A program made the translations under genes and the position numbers. This document shows, piece by piece, positions 23,959 through 32,589 of a DNA stretch of 64,000 bases. Every line of letters starts with the position of its first letter. Position 1 is the stretch's first letter. The notes below the pieces were generated by a model that worked only from the letters and a program-made list of their open reading frames with translations, did not search any database and was not told where the DNA came from. The DNA lies in contig CALGSW010000013.1 of NCBI GenBank assembly GCA_937901965.1, positions 1-64,000 on the forward strand, in the 5' to 3' direction. This DNA comes from an uncultured Bacteroidota bacterium (GTDB lineage Bacteria; Bacteroidota; Bacteroidia; Bacteroidales; UBA932).

Positions 23959-24375
23959 ATGAAAACAATACTATTAATATTGTTCTCCCTCTCCTCAATA
24001 TTAACATTCGCTCAGTTAAAACCAGATTCAAAGGTGTTTCTGACATTTGAACAAACCCAAAACGAAGTAAATGTAGATGGAGAAAATGCTATTGCCATGT
24101 TGAAGGAATACATTGTCGGAAAAACATCCCTAATAATTTCCGATTCAAAAGAATCTGCAGATTTCACATTTCAACTTAGAGTAATTGAGAAGAAGATCGG
24201 TAACAGAAGAGGGAAGTTGGATATCATAGATAACCAAACATCTAATACTCTTTTTGAATCAAAGTGGGTTACTGGAACATCAAATGCATTTTATGGATAT
24301 TCAGGTTCAAGACACGCCATTGGTATTTTGGTAAAGGATCAACTAATAAAAGCTTTCCCTGATATTTCAAAATAA
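23959..24375 (+). CDS. Secreted protein, unknown function
   Basis: 138 aa from the ATG at 23959, with a signal peptide KTILLILFSLSSILTFAQ. The mature part (VFLTFEQTQNEVNVDGENAI ... ADFTFQLRVIEKKIGNRRGKLDIID) alternates strands and turns, with no motif I recognise. It is in frame with the upstream small basic protein, but its own -7 element (TATCTTTG, 23926-23933) and signal peptide argue that it is a separate gene. Confidence 0.7.
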   Translation: MKTILLILFSLSSILTFAQLKPDSKVFLTFEQTQNEVNVDGENAIAMLKEYIVGKTSLIISDSKESADFTFQLRVIEKKIGNRRGKLDIIDNQTSNTLFESKWVTGTSNAFYGYSGSRHAIGILVKDQLIKAFPDISK

Positions 24376-24385
24376 CTAATTGTAT

Positions 24386-24393
24386 TATCTTTG
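24386..24393 (+). promoter_or_regulatory. -7 element TATCTTTG
   Basis: Exact TAnnTTTG match 28 bp before the ATG at 24421. It supports that start over an ATG-like codon at 24391, which would overlap the -7 box. Confidence 0.55.
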
Positions 24394-24420
24394 AACATCA
24401 CCATACTTAACCATCAGCTT

Positions 24421-25323
24421 ATGAAAAAGGCAATAATAGCCATTCTCGCCGTAATTGCTTCTATAGTAGTATTTTACCTCATTAGCCCCACAAAGTTTTA
24501 TCAACTCCTGAAGATCAGCCCCTCATCAAAACTGATGGATATATCATATTCAACAGAAGCTCCGGATTCACTTTACCAATTTAAATACGCCGACACTCTT
24601 AATAACCCTTATCTGAAAGAACTCAGAACAGATTATAGCCTGGACCAGTTAATCGCAGGACAAACAAGTGATCTTGACAAGATTAAACTTATCCTTGACT
24701 GGACAAGTAAACAATGGGAGCATGACGGAAGCAATACCCCTTCAAAACAGGACGCACTCACAATCCTGAAGGAGGCCAGGGAGGGGAAACAGTTCAGGTG
24801 CGTTGAATATGGAATTGTAGCTACAGCCGCTCTTAATAGCATTGGTATGCACGCCAGAACCCTCGGATTAAAGACTCGGGATGTAGAAAAGGTTATGCGC
24901 GGTGCAGGGCACGTTGTATCTGAAGTGTACTCGGAAGAGTTAGGGAAATGGATTTATATTGACCCTCAGTTCAATATTCTCCCTACATTAAACGGAACAC
25001 CTCTTAACGGCGTTGAGTTCAGGGAAGCCATATTCAATGAAGATCCAAATCTTAAGCTTATCAACAACCAGGGAGAGGTTGGAGAAGAGGATTCCAAAAA
25101 TTACATAAAATGGATTGGAAAGTACCTCTTCTATTTTGACGTACTCTTTGATCAGCAGACTATGGATTCAGATGAATATTACAGAATCGACGGGATGTCT
25201 AAACTTACTTTAGTCCCAGTTGGGCACAAAGAGCCCCGAATTTTTCAACGCAGCAGCAAAATAAACTACAGCTACTACACAAACTCGCTGAATGATTTTT
25301 ACAGAGCTCCGGTATTAATATAG
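24421..25323 (+). CDS. Transglutaminase-like superfamily protein, membrane-anchored
   Basis: 300 aa with one N-terminal hydrophobic segment (AIIAILAVIASIVVFYLIS). The papain-like triad is visible: Cys in GKQFRCVEYGIVATAAL, His in GAGHVVSEVYS and Asp in WIYIDPQFN. Bacterial members are peptidases or cross-linking enzymes acting outside the membrane; the substrate is unknown. The gene stands alone with its own promoter. Confidence 0.82.
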   Translation: MKKAIIAILAVIASIVVFYLISPTKFYQLLKISPSSKLMDISYSTEAPDSLYQFKYADTLNNPYLKELRTDYSLDQLIAGQTSDLDKIKLILDWTSKQWEHDGSNTPSKQDALTILKEAREGKQFRCVEYGIVATAALNSIGMHARTLGLKTRDVEKVMRGAGHVVSEVYSEELGKWIYIDPQFNILPTLNGTPLNGVEFREAIFNEDPNLKLINNQGEVGEEDSKNYIKWIGKYLFYFDVLFDQQTMDSDEYYRIDGMSKLTLVPVGHKEPRIFQRSSKINYSYYTNSLNDFYRAPVLI

Positions 25324-25339
25324 CCCAATGTGTATTATT

Positions 25340-25367
25340 ATGAACAATTATATATATATTTGTTCAT
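25340..25367 (+). promoter_or_regulatory. hipBA promoter and palindromic operator
   Basis: ATGAACAA (25340-25347) and TTGTTCAT (25360-25367) form an 8-12-8 palindrome. The -7 element TATATTTG (25355-25362) lies inside it. This is the layout of a HipB-type autoregulated promoter. Confidence 0.65.
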
Positions 25368-25386
25368 TATTATAAACATTATAGAA

Positions 25387-25689
25387 GTGAAACGCCCACT
25401 ACTTCCATCTCAATCAAGAATTCTTGCTGAATTTGGAGAAAATATAAAATACGCAAGATTGCGCAGAGACTTATCGTCTGAACAAGTCTCTGAGCGTGCA
25501 TCAATTTCCAGAAATACACTTATTAAAATTGAAAAAGGGGACGAAAGTGTTGCTATAGGATATTATTTCAGAGTTCTGGCGATACTTGGACTTGAAAAAG
25601 ATCTTCTTCTTGTAGCAAAGGATGATGAGCTGGGGAGAAGACTGCAAGATGCCCGGTTCACAGTTAAAAAGAGAGCTCCAAGAAAATAA
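25387..25689 (+). CDS. HipB-type XRE antitoxin
   Basis: 100 aa from the GTG at 25387 (VKRPLLPSQSR). The XRE domain GENIKYARLRRDLSSEQVSERASISRNTLIKIEKGDES is typical of HipB-like regulators. The open frame reaches back to 25330, but those codons overlap the operator and promoter. It is adjacent to hipA with no gap, and the two form the usual hipBA order. Confidence 0.85.
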   Translation: MKRPLLPSQSRILAEFGENIKYARLRRDLSSEQVSERASISRNTLIKIEKGDESVAIGYYFRVLAILGLEKDLLLVAKDDELGRRLQDARFTVKKRAPRK

Positions 25690-26955
25690 ATGATGGCTCA
25701 GAATAAAGAGATATATGTTTATATGGACTGGTTTATGTGTAAAGAACCAATCTTTATGGGCGTACTTTATAGTGAAGTAATTAGGGGCAAAGAGGTTTTC
25801 TCATATGAAAACAATAGGAACTGGATAAATAGTAGTAGTTTTCGCTCACTGGACCCCGATTTATCTCAATTTTCCGGAAAACAATATTTGAAAGCCGACA
25901 AAAATAACTTCGGACTTTTTCTTGATTCAGCTCCAGACAGATGGGGACGCACTTTAATGCGAAGAAGAGAAGCCATTTTAGCAAGAATAGAAAACAGAAC
26001 TACTCGTACTTTAACTGAAGCAGATTATTTGATTGGTGTTTATGATGAAAACAGAATGGGAGCACTTAGGTTTAAAGTTTCTCCTGAAGGAGATTTTATG
26101 GATAATAACAAATCCCTGGCGACTCCTCCTTGGAGCTCAATACGAGAGCTAGAATACGCCAGTCTGTATATTGAAAACGACAATGAAATATACTCTTCTG
26201 AACATATTAAATGGATAAATATGCTGCTAGCTCCGGGCTCGTCACTTGGAGGAGCAAGGCCTAAAGCAAATATACTTGATGAAAAGGGTCACCTGTGGAT
26301 AGCAAAATTTCCAAGCGGGAAAGACGAAAAAGATATTGGTGCATGGGAGTATGTTATTTCAAGAATAGCTGCAAATTGCGGAGTTATTATACCTGAGTGT
26401 AAAGCTCAAAAATTTGGCAGTAATCATCATACGTTTTTAACAAAACGCTTTGACAGAAATGAAGCAGGTAAAAGAATTCACTTTGCATCTGCAATGACTC
26501 TGCTAGGATATTCTGACGGAGCAAGCTATTCAGATGGAGTCAGCTATCTGGAACTTGCACAGTGGATTGCATCAAATTGTAACAATACAAACTTTAATCT
26601 GGAGCAATTGTGGCGAAGGATCGTTCTTAACATTGCCGTATCAAATTGTGACGACCACTTAAGGAATCACGGATTTATCCTCTCAGGCAAAGGTGGATGG
26701 GAGCTTTCACCCGCTTTTGATATTAATCCTGATGAGAGAGGATTTGGGTTAAAGCTGAACATTTCAGAAGACGAGAATTCGCTTGATTTTGAATTAGCCT
26801 TAAGCACAGCAAAATACTTTGGATTAGAAAATAATAGAGCAAAGGAGATTTTATTGGCAATAAAATCTGCAGTCTCTATGTGGCAAAAATATGCATCAGA
26901 GGCCGGAATTCCCCGAAGCGAACAAGAGTTAGTTGCAGGAGCCTTCAGATATTGA
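25690..26955 (+). CDS. hipA: HipA-family serine/threonine kinase toxin
   Basis: 421 aa. The kinase signature is complete: SSLGGARPKANI (Gly-rich loop), WIAKFPSGKD (ATP-binding Lys), NCDDHLRNHGF (catalytic Asp) and SPAFDINP (metal-binding Asp). The N-terminal subdomain has NFGLFLDSAPDRWGRTLMRRRE, a HipA hallmark. Family members phosphorylate aminoacyl-tRNA synthetases and cause growth arrest; the target here is not known. Confidence 0.92.
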   Translation: MMAQNKEIYVYMDWFMCKEPIFMGVLYSEVIRGKEVFSYENNRNWINSSSFRSLDPDLSQFSGKQYLKADKNNFGLFLDSAPDRWGRTLMRRREAILARIENRTTRTLTEADYLIGVYDENRMGALRFKVSPEGDFMDNNKSLATPPWSSIRELEYASLYIENDNEIYSSEHIKWINMLLAPGSSLGGARPKANILDEKGHLWIAKFPSGKDEKDIGAWEYVISRIAANCGVIIPECKAQKFGSNHHTFLTKRFDRNEAGKRIHFASAMTLLGYSDGASYSDGVSYLELAQWIASNCNNTNFNLEQLWRRIVLNIAVSNCDDHLRNHGFILSGKGGWELSPAFDINPDERGFGLKLNISEDENSLDFELALSTAKYFGLENNRAKEILLAIKSAVSMWQKYASEAGIPRSEQELVAGAFRY

Positions 26956-26968
26956 AATCAACAGGAAA

Positions 26969-27319
26969 ATGAACAACAATCGTATATTTAAAATGCCTTT
27001 TGCTGATGTGTATCCCCTCTATATTCAGAAAGCCGGGAAAAAGGGGCACTCCAAAGAGGAGGTGGACCGGATCATTTTATGGTTAACCGACTATACAGAA
27101 GAGTCCTTACAGCTCCATATTGACAAAAGAACCAGTTTTGAGACATTCTTCACAAATGCACCACTGTTTAATCCTAATGCACACAAAATAACGGGGATAA
27201 TTTGCGGATACAGAGTAGAGGATATTGAAGATCCCCTGATGCAGAAAATCCGCTACCTGGATAAACTCATTGATGAACTTGCAAAAGGCAAAGTGATGGA
27301 GAAAATTTTACGTAAATAG
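26969..27319 (+). CDS. DUF2200-family protein
   Basis: 116 aa. NNNRIFKMPFADVYPLYIQKAGKKGHSKEEVDRIILWLTDY is the family's conserved start, followed by FETFFTNAPLFNPNAHKITGIICGYRVEDI. The ATG at 26969 is preferred over a start overlapping hipA. The function is unknown; the small soluble protein is found widely in bacteria as a single domain. Confidence 0.85.
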   Translation: MNNNRIFKMPFADVYPLYIQKAGKKGHSKEEVDRIILWLTDYTEESLQLHIDKRTSFETFFTNAPLFNPNAHKITGIICGYRVEDIEDPLMQKIRYLDKLIDELAKGKVMEKILRK

Positions 27320-27330
27320 ACAGTATCTTA

Positions 27331-29199
27331 CTAGCTTACATTGTCCTTTATTGTAAAATAGAAACAGCTCCCCCTCCCCTCCTCTGATTCAACCCATATC
27401 TTTCCCCCTAAAATCTCCACATAGGCTTTAGAAATTGACAAACCCAGTCCGGCACCCTGATAGGCCATCCTGTCTGTAATATCTGCCTGTATAAAGCGTT
27501 CAAAGATATCTTTCTGTCTTATTTTTGGTATTCCTATACCTGTATCTTTTACAAAAAACTCTATATGAGATGCGCTGTTTTCATTCAGTATGCGGCATCC
27601 AAACTCAACTGAACCTTTGCTGCAGAACTTGCCGGCGTTATTAATCAGATTTGATAAAATTGCATCAAGTTTGTCACGGTCTGTCTTAATAAAAGGACAT
27701 TCTGGCGGAAGTAAACTACTGATAGAAAACTTTAGCCCTTTACCTTCAATATCTGTTTTAAAGAAATCGTAAACATACTTAAGCTGATCATTAATATTAA
27801 CCTCCTGAATATTTACCTCCATCAATCCCGCCTCAATCTTTGAAATATTAATTAAGTCATTGATAATACTGAGCATTCTGGTTCCGCTTTTTTCAATGAT
27901 ATTGATGTAGTGTTGCTGCTCTTCAGCACTTAGGTTGTGCTCCTTAAGCAACTCGGCAAATCCCATAATGCCGTTCATAGGTGTTCGGATCTCATGACTC
28001 ATATTTGCAAGAAAAGCCGTTTTAAGTCTGTCACTCTCCTGCGCCTTTTCCTTTGCTTCAGTAAGTTCCGCCAAAATCCTTTTGTGTTCTGTTATATCTC
28101 TGTTAACAGATAAATAATGAGTTATTCTACCCGATTTATTCGTTACAGGTGCTACACTTACCCACTCCCAAAATGACTCTCCGCTTTTCTTCTTATTCAG
28201 GAATTCTCCTTGCCAAATTGATCCGGAAGAGATTGTTTCCCAAATATATTGGTAGTCCCGTTCACTCATTAATCCGGAATTAAAAATACTGGCTTTTTTT
28301 CCAATAAGTTCATCTTTAGAATATCCTGTTATTAAAGAGACTGCCGGATTACAAAATTCAATTTCTCCGGAAGTATTTGTAATAATAATTGACTCAGGGC
28401 TCTGCTCCACTGCTCTGGATAGTTTTCTCAGCTCCTCAGTTGCCGCCCTCCTTTCAGAGATATCACGAGATACTCCCACTATGCCTATAATATTACCATT
28501 ATCATCATAATTCAGAGATGCTTTTACCTCAGCCCAGACTGTTGATCCGTCTTTGCGGATGATTTCCAGTTCAAGAACTCTCTCCGTAGGCGTTTCATGC
28601 CTATTTTCACTAAAATATGTAAAGTACTCATTGATTACCTCCATTGCCACAATATTAGACTCAGGGGTAAGTATATCAGAAATTTTTTGAGATAACACCT
28701 CCTCCGGATCGTATCCTTTCAGCTGCTTTACCGCCGGGCTTGAATATGTAAATTGAAGCTCTTTGTTTAAAGTAAAGATTACATCTCCGGAATTTTCTGC
28801 CAGCAATCTGTACTTTGATTCGCTTGCCTTCAGCTGGGCCTGCCTCTTTATGAGCTCGGACTGCTGATATGCGCCTTTTATTAGTAAAGGGAGCCTTGAT
28901 AAATAGTTTTCATTCTTAATTACATAATTATTCGCACCAAGTTTTAAAGTCTCAACGGCTATCTCCTCGTCTCCCTGACCCGTAACAATAATTATTGGGA
29001 TTTCCATCATCCTCTCCTGGCGAATTATCTTTATGAAGTCAAGGGCATTCATTCCCGGAAGCCTATAATCCATAAGCAAAAGATGGAAGTCTACGCTACA
29101 TTTTTCAGACTCATTTTCCGGTAATATCTTCAAGGCATCCTCAGCTGTAGGGTAAACCTTTAAACGAACATTTGGGACATATTTCCTCAGATATCTCAA
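27331..29199 (-). CDS. PAS-containing hybrid histidine kinase with N-terminal receiver, start uncertain
   Basis: 622 aa: receiver (~1-105, with the phospho-acceptor Asp in LLLMDYRLPG), PAS domains at ~130-250 and ~265-375, HisKA (ANMSHEIRTPMNGIMG) and HATPase_c (NLINNAGKFC, DTGIGIP, GAGLGLSISK). It is a cytoplasmic sensor with no transmembrane segment. The frame stays open upstream to a TGA at 29263-29265 and reads LKLIENNEHNTIDVDLTLRYL, which looks like the first receiver strand with E-N-N in place of the acidic pair, but no ATG, GTG or TTG occurs there. The TTG at 29197-29199 would cut off that strand, so the gene may be 5'-damaged. Confidence 0.82.
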   Translation of the reverse strand: MRYLRKYVPNVRLKVYPTAEDALKILPENESEKCSVDFHLLLMDYRLPGMNALDFIKIIRQERMMEIPIIIVTGQGDEEIAVETLKLGANNYVIKNENYLSRLPLLIKGAYQQSELIKRQAQLKASESKYRLLAENSGDVIFTLNKELQFTYSSPAVKQLKGYDPEEVLSQKISDILTPESNIVAMEVINEYFTYFSENRHETPTERVLELEIIRKDGSTVWAEVKASLNYDDNGNIIGIVGVSRDISERRAATEELRKLSRAVEQSPESIIITNTSGEIEFCNPAVSLITGYSKDELIGKKASIFNSGLMSERDYQYIWETISSGSIWQGEFLNKKKSGESFWEWVSVAPVTNKSGRITHYLSVNRDITEHKRILAELTEAKEKAQESDRLKTAFLANMSHEIRTPMNGIMGFAELLKEHNLSAEEQQHYINIIEKSGTRMLSIINDLINISKIEAGLMEVNIQEVNINDQLKYVYDFFKTDIEGKGLKFSISSLLPPECPFIKTDRDKLDAILSNLINNAGKFCSKGSVEFGCRILNENSASHIEFFVKDTGIGIPKIRQKDIFERFIQADITDRMAYQGAGLGLSISKAYVEILGGKIWVESEEGRGSCFYFTIKDNVS

Positions 29200-29223
29200 T
29201 GTGAGATCTACATCAATAGTGTT

Positions 29224-29532
29224 ATGTTCATTGTTTTCAATCAGCTTAAGAGTGTTTTCAGCTCAAATCCGGGAAAGATAGTTGTAGTCAAGGGAGATGG
29301 AAAGCAGAAACTCTCTGTTTCACAAATACAATCCTCTGAAAACAACAAGACATCAGGAGGTAAGGTCAGATTATTTAAAGGGGAAAAAGATGTTCCGGCA
29401 AAAGAGGGGGAATTCATAAAAGACAAAAAATTAAATACAGTATCATACAAAAAGGGTAATACAACAATTTATGTTATTCCTGTCAACTACAATACAACAC
29501 CTGAGAACAACAACTTCTACAAAGTATACTAA
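29224..29532 (+). CDS. Hypothetical protein
   Basis: 102 aa, opposite in direction to the kinase and overlapping its possible 5' extension. SSNPGKIVVVKGDGKQKLSVSQIQSS ... FKGEKDVPAKEGEFIKDKKLN reads like a soluble beta-rich protein. There is no signal peptide or known motif, so it could be the stump of a larger gene. Confidence 0.45.
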   Translation: MFIVFNQLKSVFSSNPGKIVVVKGDGKQKLSVSQIQSSENNKTSGGKVRLFKGEKDVPAKEGEFIKDKKLNTVSYKKGNTTIYVIPVNYNTTPENNNFYKVY

Positions 29533-29638
29533 TATTAAAATTGAGATTATCCGATATTGACCACGAATCATTACACTCTCTTGTAAATCTCAATATATCT
29601 CATCTACAGGCAAGGTATGGTAATTTCTAAACAAATTA

Positions 29639-29669
29639 TTTGCAAAATCAATTTTACTATTTAACTTTG
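29639..29669 (+). promoter_or_regulatory. tRNA-Pro promoter TTTG-N19-TAACTTTG
   Basis: TTTG at 29639-29642 and TAACTTTG at 29662-29669 are 19 bases apart, an almost ideal Bacteroidota promoter, ending 20 bases before the tRNA. Confidence 0.75.
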
Positions 29670-29689
29670 CACTCCCTTTTACAGGGCAT

Positions 29690-29763
29690 CGGGGTGTGGC
29701 GCAGTTGGCTAGCGCACCTGCTTTGGGAGCAGGGGGTCGCAGGTTCGAATCCTGCTACCCCGA
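29690..29763 (+). tRNA. tRNA-Pro(TGG), chimeric through element integration
   Basis: The acceptor stem CGGGGTG pairs with TACCCCG (one G.U). The D arm, anticodon stem CCTGC/GCAGG with loop TTTGGGA (anticodon TGG at positions 34-36) and T arm GCAGG-TTCGAAT-CCTGC all fold. CCA is not encoded. The 5' part is chromosomal. Bases after 29738 come from the integrated element, because the displaced original 3' part (T arm CTCCG-TTCGAGT-CGGAG) is found at 61825-61849. Confidence 0.95.
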
Positions 29764-29777
29764 CGTTTGAAAATGAA

Positions 29778-29812
29778 GGAGTTAGATGAAAATCTGGCTC
29801 CTTTTTATTTTA
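29778..29812 (+). terminator. Intrinsic terminator after tRNA-Pro
   Basis: GGAGTTAGAT-GAAA-ATCTGGCTCC gives a 10-bp stem with two G.U pairs, followed by TTTTTATTTT. It is carried by the element and ends the tRNA transcript. Confidence 0.8.
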
Positions 29813-29815
29813 TGT

Positions 29816-29838
29816 GGGTACAACATAGGTACAACAAA
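29816..29838 (+). repeat. Arm-type direct repeat, left end
   Basis: 23 bp, GGGTACAACATAGGTACAAC followed by AAA, identical to 61671-61693 in the same orientation. It contains two GGTACAACA half-units 11 bp apart. Position about 80-130 bp inside each element end fits binding sites for the integrase N-terminal arm domain. Confidence 0.7.
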
Positions 29839-30052
29839 ATTGGCAGATACATATCACCAGATATTGCCACATATTTAAAGGATTTTGGATGTTATTGAAC
29901 ATTTCGAAGTCCAATACTGCTCAAACGACGACAAATGCTACCACTACAACAGCTTCCCTTGTTTTCATTTGCCTGATTAGGTAATTTTACTTCCCTGATT
30001 TTAACGCTGTTGAAAACAGAAAACAAAACCAAAAATTACTCAGGCAAAGTTA

Positions 30053-30727
30053 TTGAAAATGGAAACAATTATTCAGAAAACAGGAAAGTTATTGTACCTG
30101 CTCAACCGAAATGTGAAAAGATTACTCAGTATCCGAGTTTTAAGGAACCATACTTCTGTGATCCTGTTTATAATGCTGGTTTGTTTTATTATGCTACTGG
30201 CAATGTTTTGGGGACTGGGATACCAGGCTTCCAAAGTTATTGTATATACGTCCACTGTTTTGACAGCTTTGTTTATTGCTTTAATTTTTATTGGCTCCTG
30301 GCATGAGGCCAAACGGCTCAGCCAAAACGAGCTTATATCCTGTTTCCATTTTAACCGCAGTAATATAAATGGAATTCATTTATCGGATTTGGGATTTTCC
30401 GAATCTGACCGCGGGAATCTGAACCTGGTTCTGAATAACCTCTCTCCAAAACATAAAATTGATTTCAAGCTGGTTTCAGACAACCGGGCTGCTGCCGACT
30501 ATAAAAAACTACTTCGCATCCTTCATTTACTGATTGATGGAGGAATCAAGGATTTCAAAAAAGAGCGTAAAGAAATACTTTTCAAATTTATTGAATCCAC
30601 ATTTACTTTAAATGGTTTAGAGGTTAACAGGGCGAGTTTAAACTCGCGTTTTTCAGAGTGGGTAAATGAAAGTGAAACGGAATTTTATGAAAACATAGAG
30701 CCTTTTCGAAAAATTCTGGGACGATAG
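30053..30727 (+). CDS. Membrane protein of the element, unknown function
   Basis: 224 aa (a second start at 30059 is possible). Two transmembrane helices near residues 35-85 (SVILFIMLVCFIMLLAMFW and VYTSTVLTALFIALIFIGS) are followed by a soluble, charged C-terminal domain of about 135 residues. Proteins of this type appear at the same place in related Bacteroidota mobilizable elements. I do not recognise a catalytic motif. Confidence 0.7.
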   Translation: MKMETIIQKTGKLLYLLNRNVKRLLSIRVLRNHTSVILFIMLVCFIMLLAMFWGLGYQASKVIVYTSTVLTALFIALIFIGSWHEAKRLSQNELISCFHFNRSNINGIHLSDLGFSESDRGNLNLVLNNLSPKHKIDFKLVSDNRAAADYKKLLRILHLLIDGGIKDFKKERKEILFKFIESTFTLNGLEVNRASLNSRFSEWVNESETEFYENIEPFRKILGR

Positions 30728-30771
30728 AAGGTATTTTTCCCGTAATTACCCCGTAATGTAAATTACTGTCT

Positions 30772-30802
30772 TGATTGACAGATATATGCACATATATATT
30801 TG
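30772..30802 (+). promoter_or_regulatory. Promoter TTG-N20-TATATTTG
   Basis: TTG at 30772-30774 and TATATTTG at 30795-30802 are 20 bases apart. It precedes the excisionase-like gene at 30855 and overlaps a CTGTC-N6-GACAG palindrome. A TCATCAAA sequence, repeated further downstream in the element, lies just after it. Confidence 0.65.
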
Positions 30803-30854
30803 CTGATGAAATTTTTACGCATTAAGCGTCATTTATCATCAAATATATAACAGT

Positions 30855-31157
30855 ATGGAAAACGAAACAATCCTTTCAAAAAAAGTTCTGAGCGAACTCA
30901 AACAAATCAAAAACCTGCTCTTTGAAAACAAAACAGTTTTAAATGTGGAAGAGTTAGCCCAATACACCGGGCTGTCGAAAAGTAAAATCTATAAGCTGCT
31001 AAGCAAAAAGCTTATCCCAACCGGAACCAATGCCAATATCCGGCAAAAGTTTTTTTACAAAAAGGACATTGACTTATGGCTGATGGGGCTGTCCAAAGAA
31101 GAACTGGAAGCAGAGGAGGAGTTTAATCAAATGCTTTCCCGAAACAGGAAGTCCTAA
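30855..31157 (+). CDS. Excisionase-like helix-turn-helix protein
   Basis: 100 aa. VLNVEELAQYTGLSKSKIYKLLSKKLIPTGTNANIRQKFFYKKDIDLWL is an HTH_17/MerR-like excisionase domain. In Bacteroides mobilizable elements such proteins help excision and control the replication and mobilization genes behind them. It is followed at a 20-bp distance by the helicase gene. Confidence 0.85.
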   Translation: MENETILSKKVLSELKQIKNLLFENKTVLNVEELAQYTGLSKSKIYKLLSKKLIPTGTNANIRQKFFYKKDIDLWLMGLSKEELEAEEEFNQMLSRNRKS

Positions 31158-31177
31158 TCCGTTAAAATCGTTTTATT

Positions 31178-32383
31178 ATGAACGATATGCCATATATTCG
31201 CGTGGGGACTTCCTATTTCAAGAAAGTAAAAGCACCAACTATAGCAGGTGACTTTAACGAAATCCTTGTGCCCTGGAATATCGATACCATCAAACAGGAT
31301 TACGGGAAAAACTATATCGGGGATATTCCTAAATACGATGGTTTTACCTGTATTCCCAGCCATACGGATTTTAAACAGGTTTATTCCGGCTTTTACAACA
31401 AGTATTCCCCTTTAAGTAATAAGCCTACAGATGGAACTATTGATATTTCTAAACTTTTTGTAAAACACATTTTTGGCAACCAATATGAACTGGGGCTTGA
31501 TTACCTGCAACTGCTCTATCAGAAGCCGGTGCATATTCTTCCTATCCTTTGCCTGGTTTCAAAAGAACGGTCAACCGGAAAAAGTACTTTTCTGAAATGG
31601 CTGAAAGCCATCTTTGAGAATAACCTGACTTATTTGACCAACGACAGTTTTGGCAGCCAGTTTAATTCCGACTGGACCAATAAACTACTAATTTGTATCG
31701 ATGAAGTTCTTTTTAATAAAGAGGAACTCACCGAAAGGATAAAGTACCTCAGTACGACCAATCACAATAAAATGGAAGCCAAGGGAAAGGACAAAATTGA
31801 AGTGGAGTTCTTTGGCAAATTTATTCTCTGCAGCAATAACGAAGACAACTTTATAAAAATCGATGCAGCAGAAGAACGGTTTTGGATTCGGAAAATTCCG
31901 AAGTTCAAAACCGAGGACACCAGCCTTCCTGAAAAGCTTAAGCAGGAAATTCCGGCCTTTCTTTTCTTTTTGAATAACAGAAAACTTTCAGTGTCATGTG
32001 TAACCCGGATGTGGTTCACACCTTGGCAAATCAGGACAAAGGCTTTGCAAAACCTTATCAGGCATAACCGAAGCCGGGTGGAAAAAGAACTGGCCAGTAT
32101 TCTTTTAATGGTAATGGACAAATACGACGAGAATGAAATTGATTTTTGTCCGCAGGATGCTGTGTTTGCCGTTAATCAAACACGGGTAAAAACCGACCTT
32201 ACTCAAATCAGGCACTTGCTGAAAAAAGAATGGAAGCTTACACCCAAAACCAATTCACTGACCCATGAAAAATTCACAATCTGGAACAAGGGAGAAATAA
32301 GCCGTGAAACCGAAACAGGGCGCTACTACACCGTAAAAAAGAAATTTTTACTTGAAAATTTTGATGAATTGATGAATGAGTAA
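31178..32383 (+). CDS. Primase-associated helicase-like protein (VirE/DUF5906 type)
   Basis: 401 aa P-loop protein. LCLVSKERSTGKSTFLKWLKAIF is the Walker A region and KLLICIDEVLFNK the Walker B. A sensor-like FILCSNNEDNFIKIDAAEERFWIRKIP follows, as in superfamily-3-type helicases linked to element primases. The C-terminus is a winged-helix-like region. It probably unwinds the element for replication after excision, with the TOPRIM protein downstream. Confidence 0.82.
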   Translation: MNDMPYIRVGTSYFKKVKAPTIAGDFNEILVPWNIDTIKQDYGKNYIGDIPKYDGFTCIPSHTDFKQVYSGFYNKYSPLSNKPTDGTIDISKLFVKHIFGNQYELGLDYLQLLYQKPVHILPILCLVSKERSTGKSTFLKWLKAIFENNLTYLTNDSFGSQFNSDWTNKLLICIDEVLFNKEELTERIKYLSTTNHNKMEAKGKDKIEVEFFGKFILCSNNEDNFIKIDAAEERFWIRKIPKFKTEDTSLPEKLKQEIPAFLFFLNNRKLSVSCVTRMWFTPWQIRTKALQNLIRHNRSRVEKELASILLMVMDKYDENEIDFCPQDAVFAVNQTRVKTDLTQIRHLLKKEWKLTPKTNSLTHEKFTIWNKGEISRETETGRYYTVKKKFLLENFDELMNE

Positions 32384-32409
32384 GCTATGCTGTTGAAAGT
32401 AAAAGGATT

Positions 32410-32572
32410 AACTGCTCATCAAAGTTTCATCAAAAGCTCATCAAAACAAGAAATGATGAGAATTGAACAGAAGACAAAAATTAAAAGTGATGAATTGATG
32501 AGAAAATGATGTGTCGCAAAACATTGACAGAGTGAATACTTAGGCCACGTATCATCAATTCATCAAAAAAAG
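32410..32572. repeat. Cluster of TCATCAA iteron-like repeats
   Basis: Between the helicase and TOPRIM genes the words TCATCAA/TCATCAAA and their complement TGATGA occur about nine times, for example CTCATCAAAG, TTCATCAAAA, GCTCATCAAAAC, AATGATGAG, GTGATGAATTGATGAG and ATCATCAATTCATCAAA. The stretch is AT-rich and has no gene. A replication origin or regulator-binding region is a reasonable reading. Confidence 0.5.
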
Positions 32573-32589
32573 TACAGGAGACATTACCC

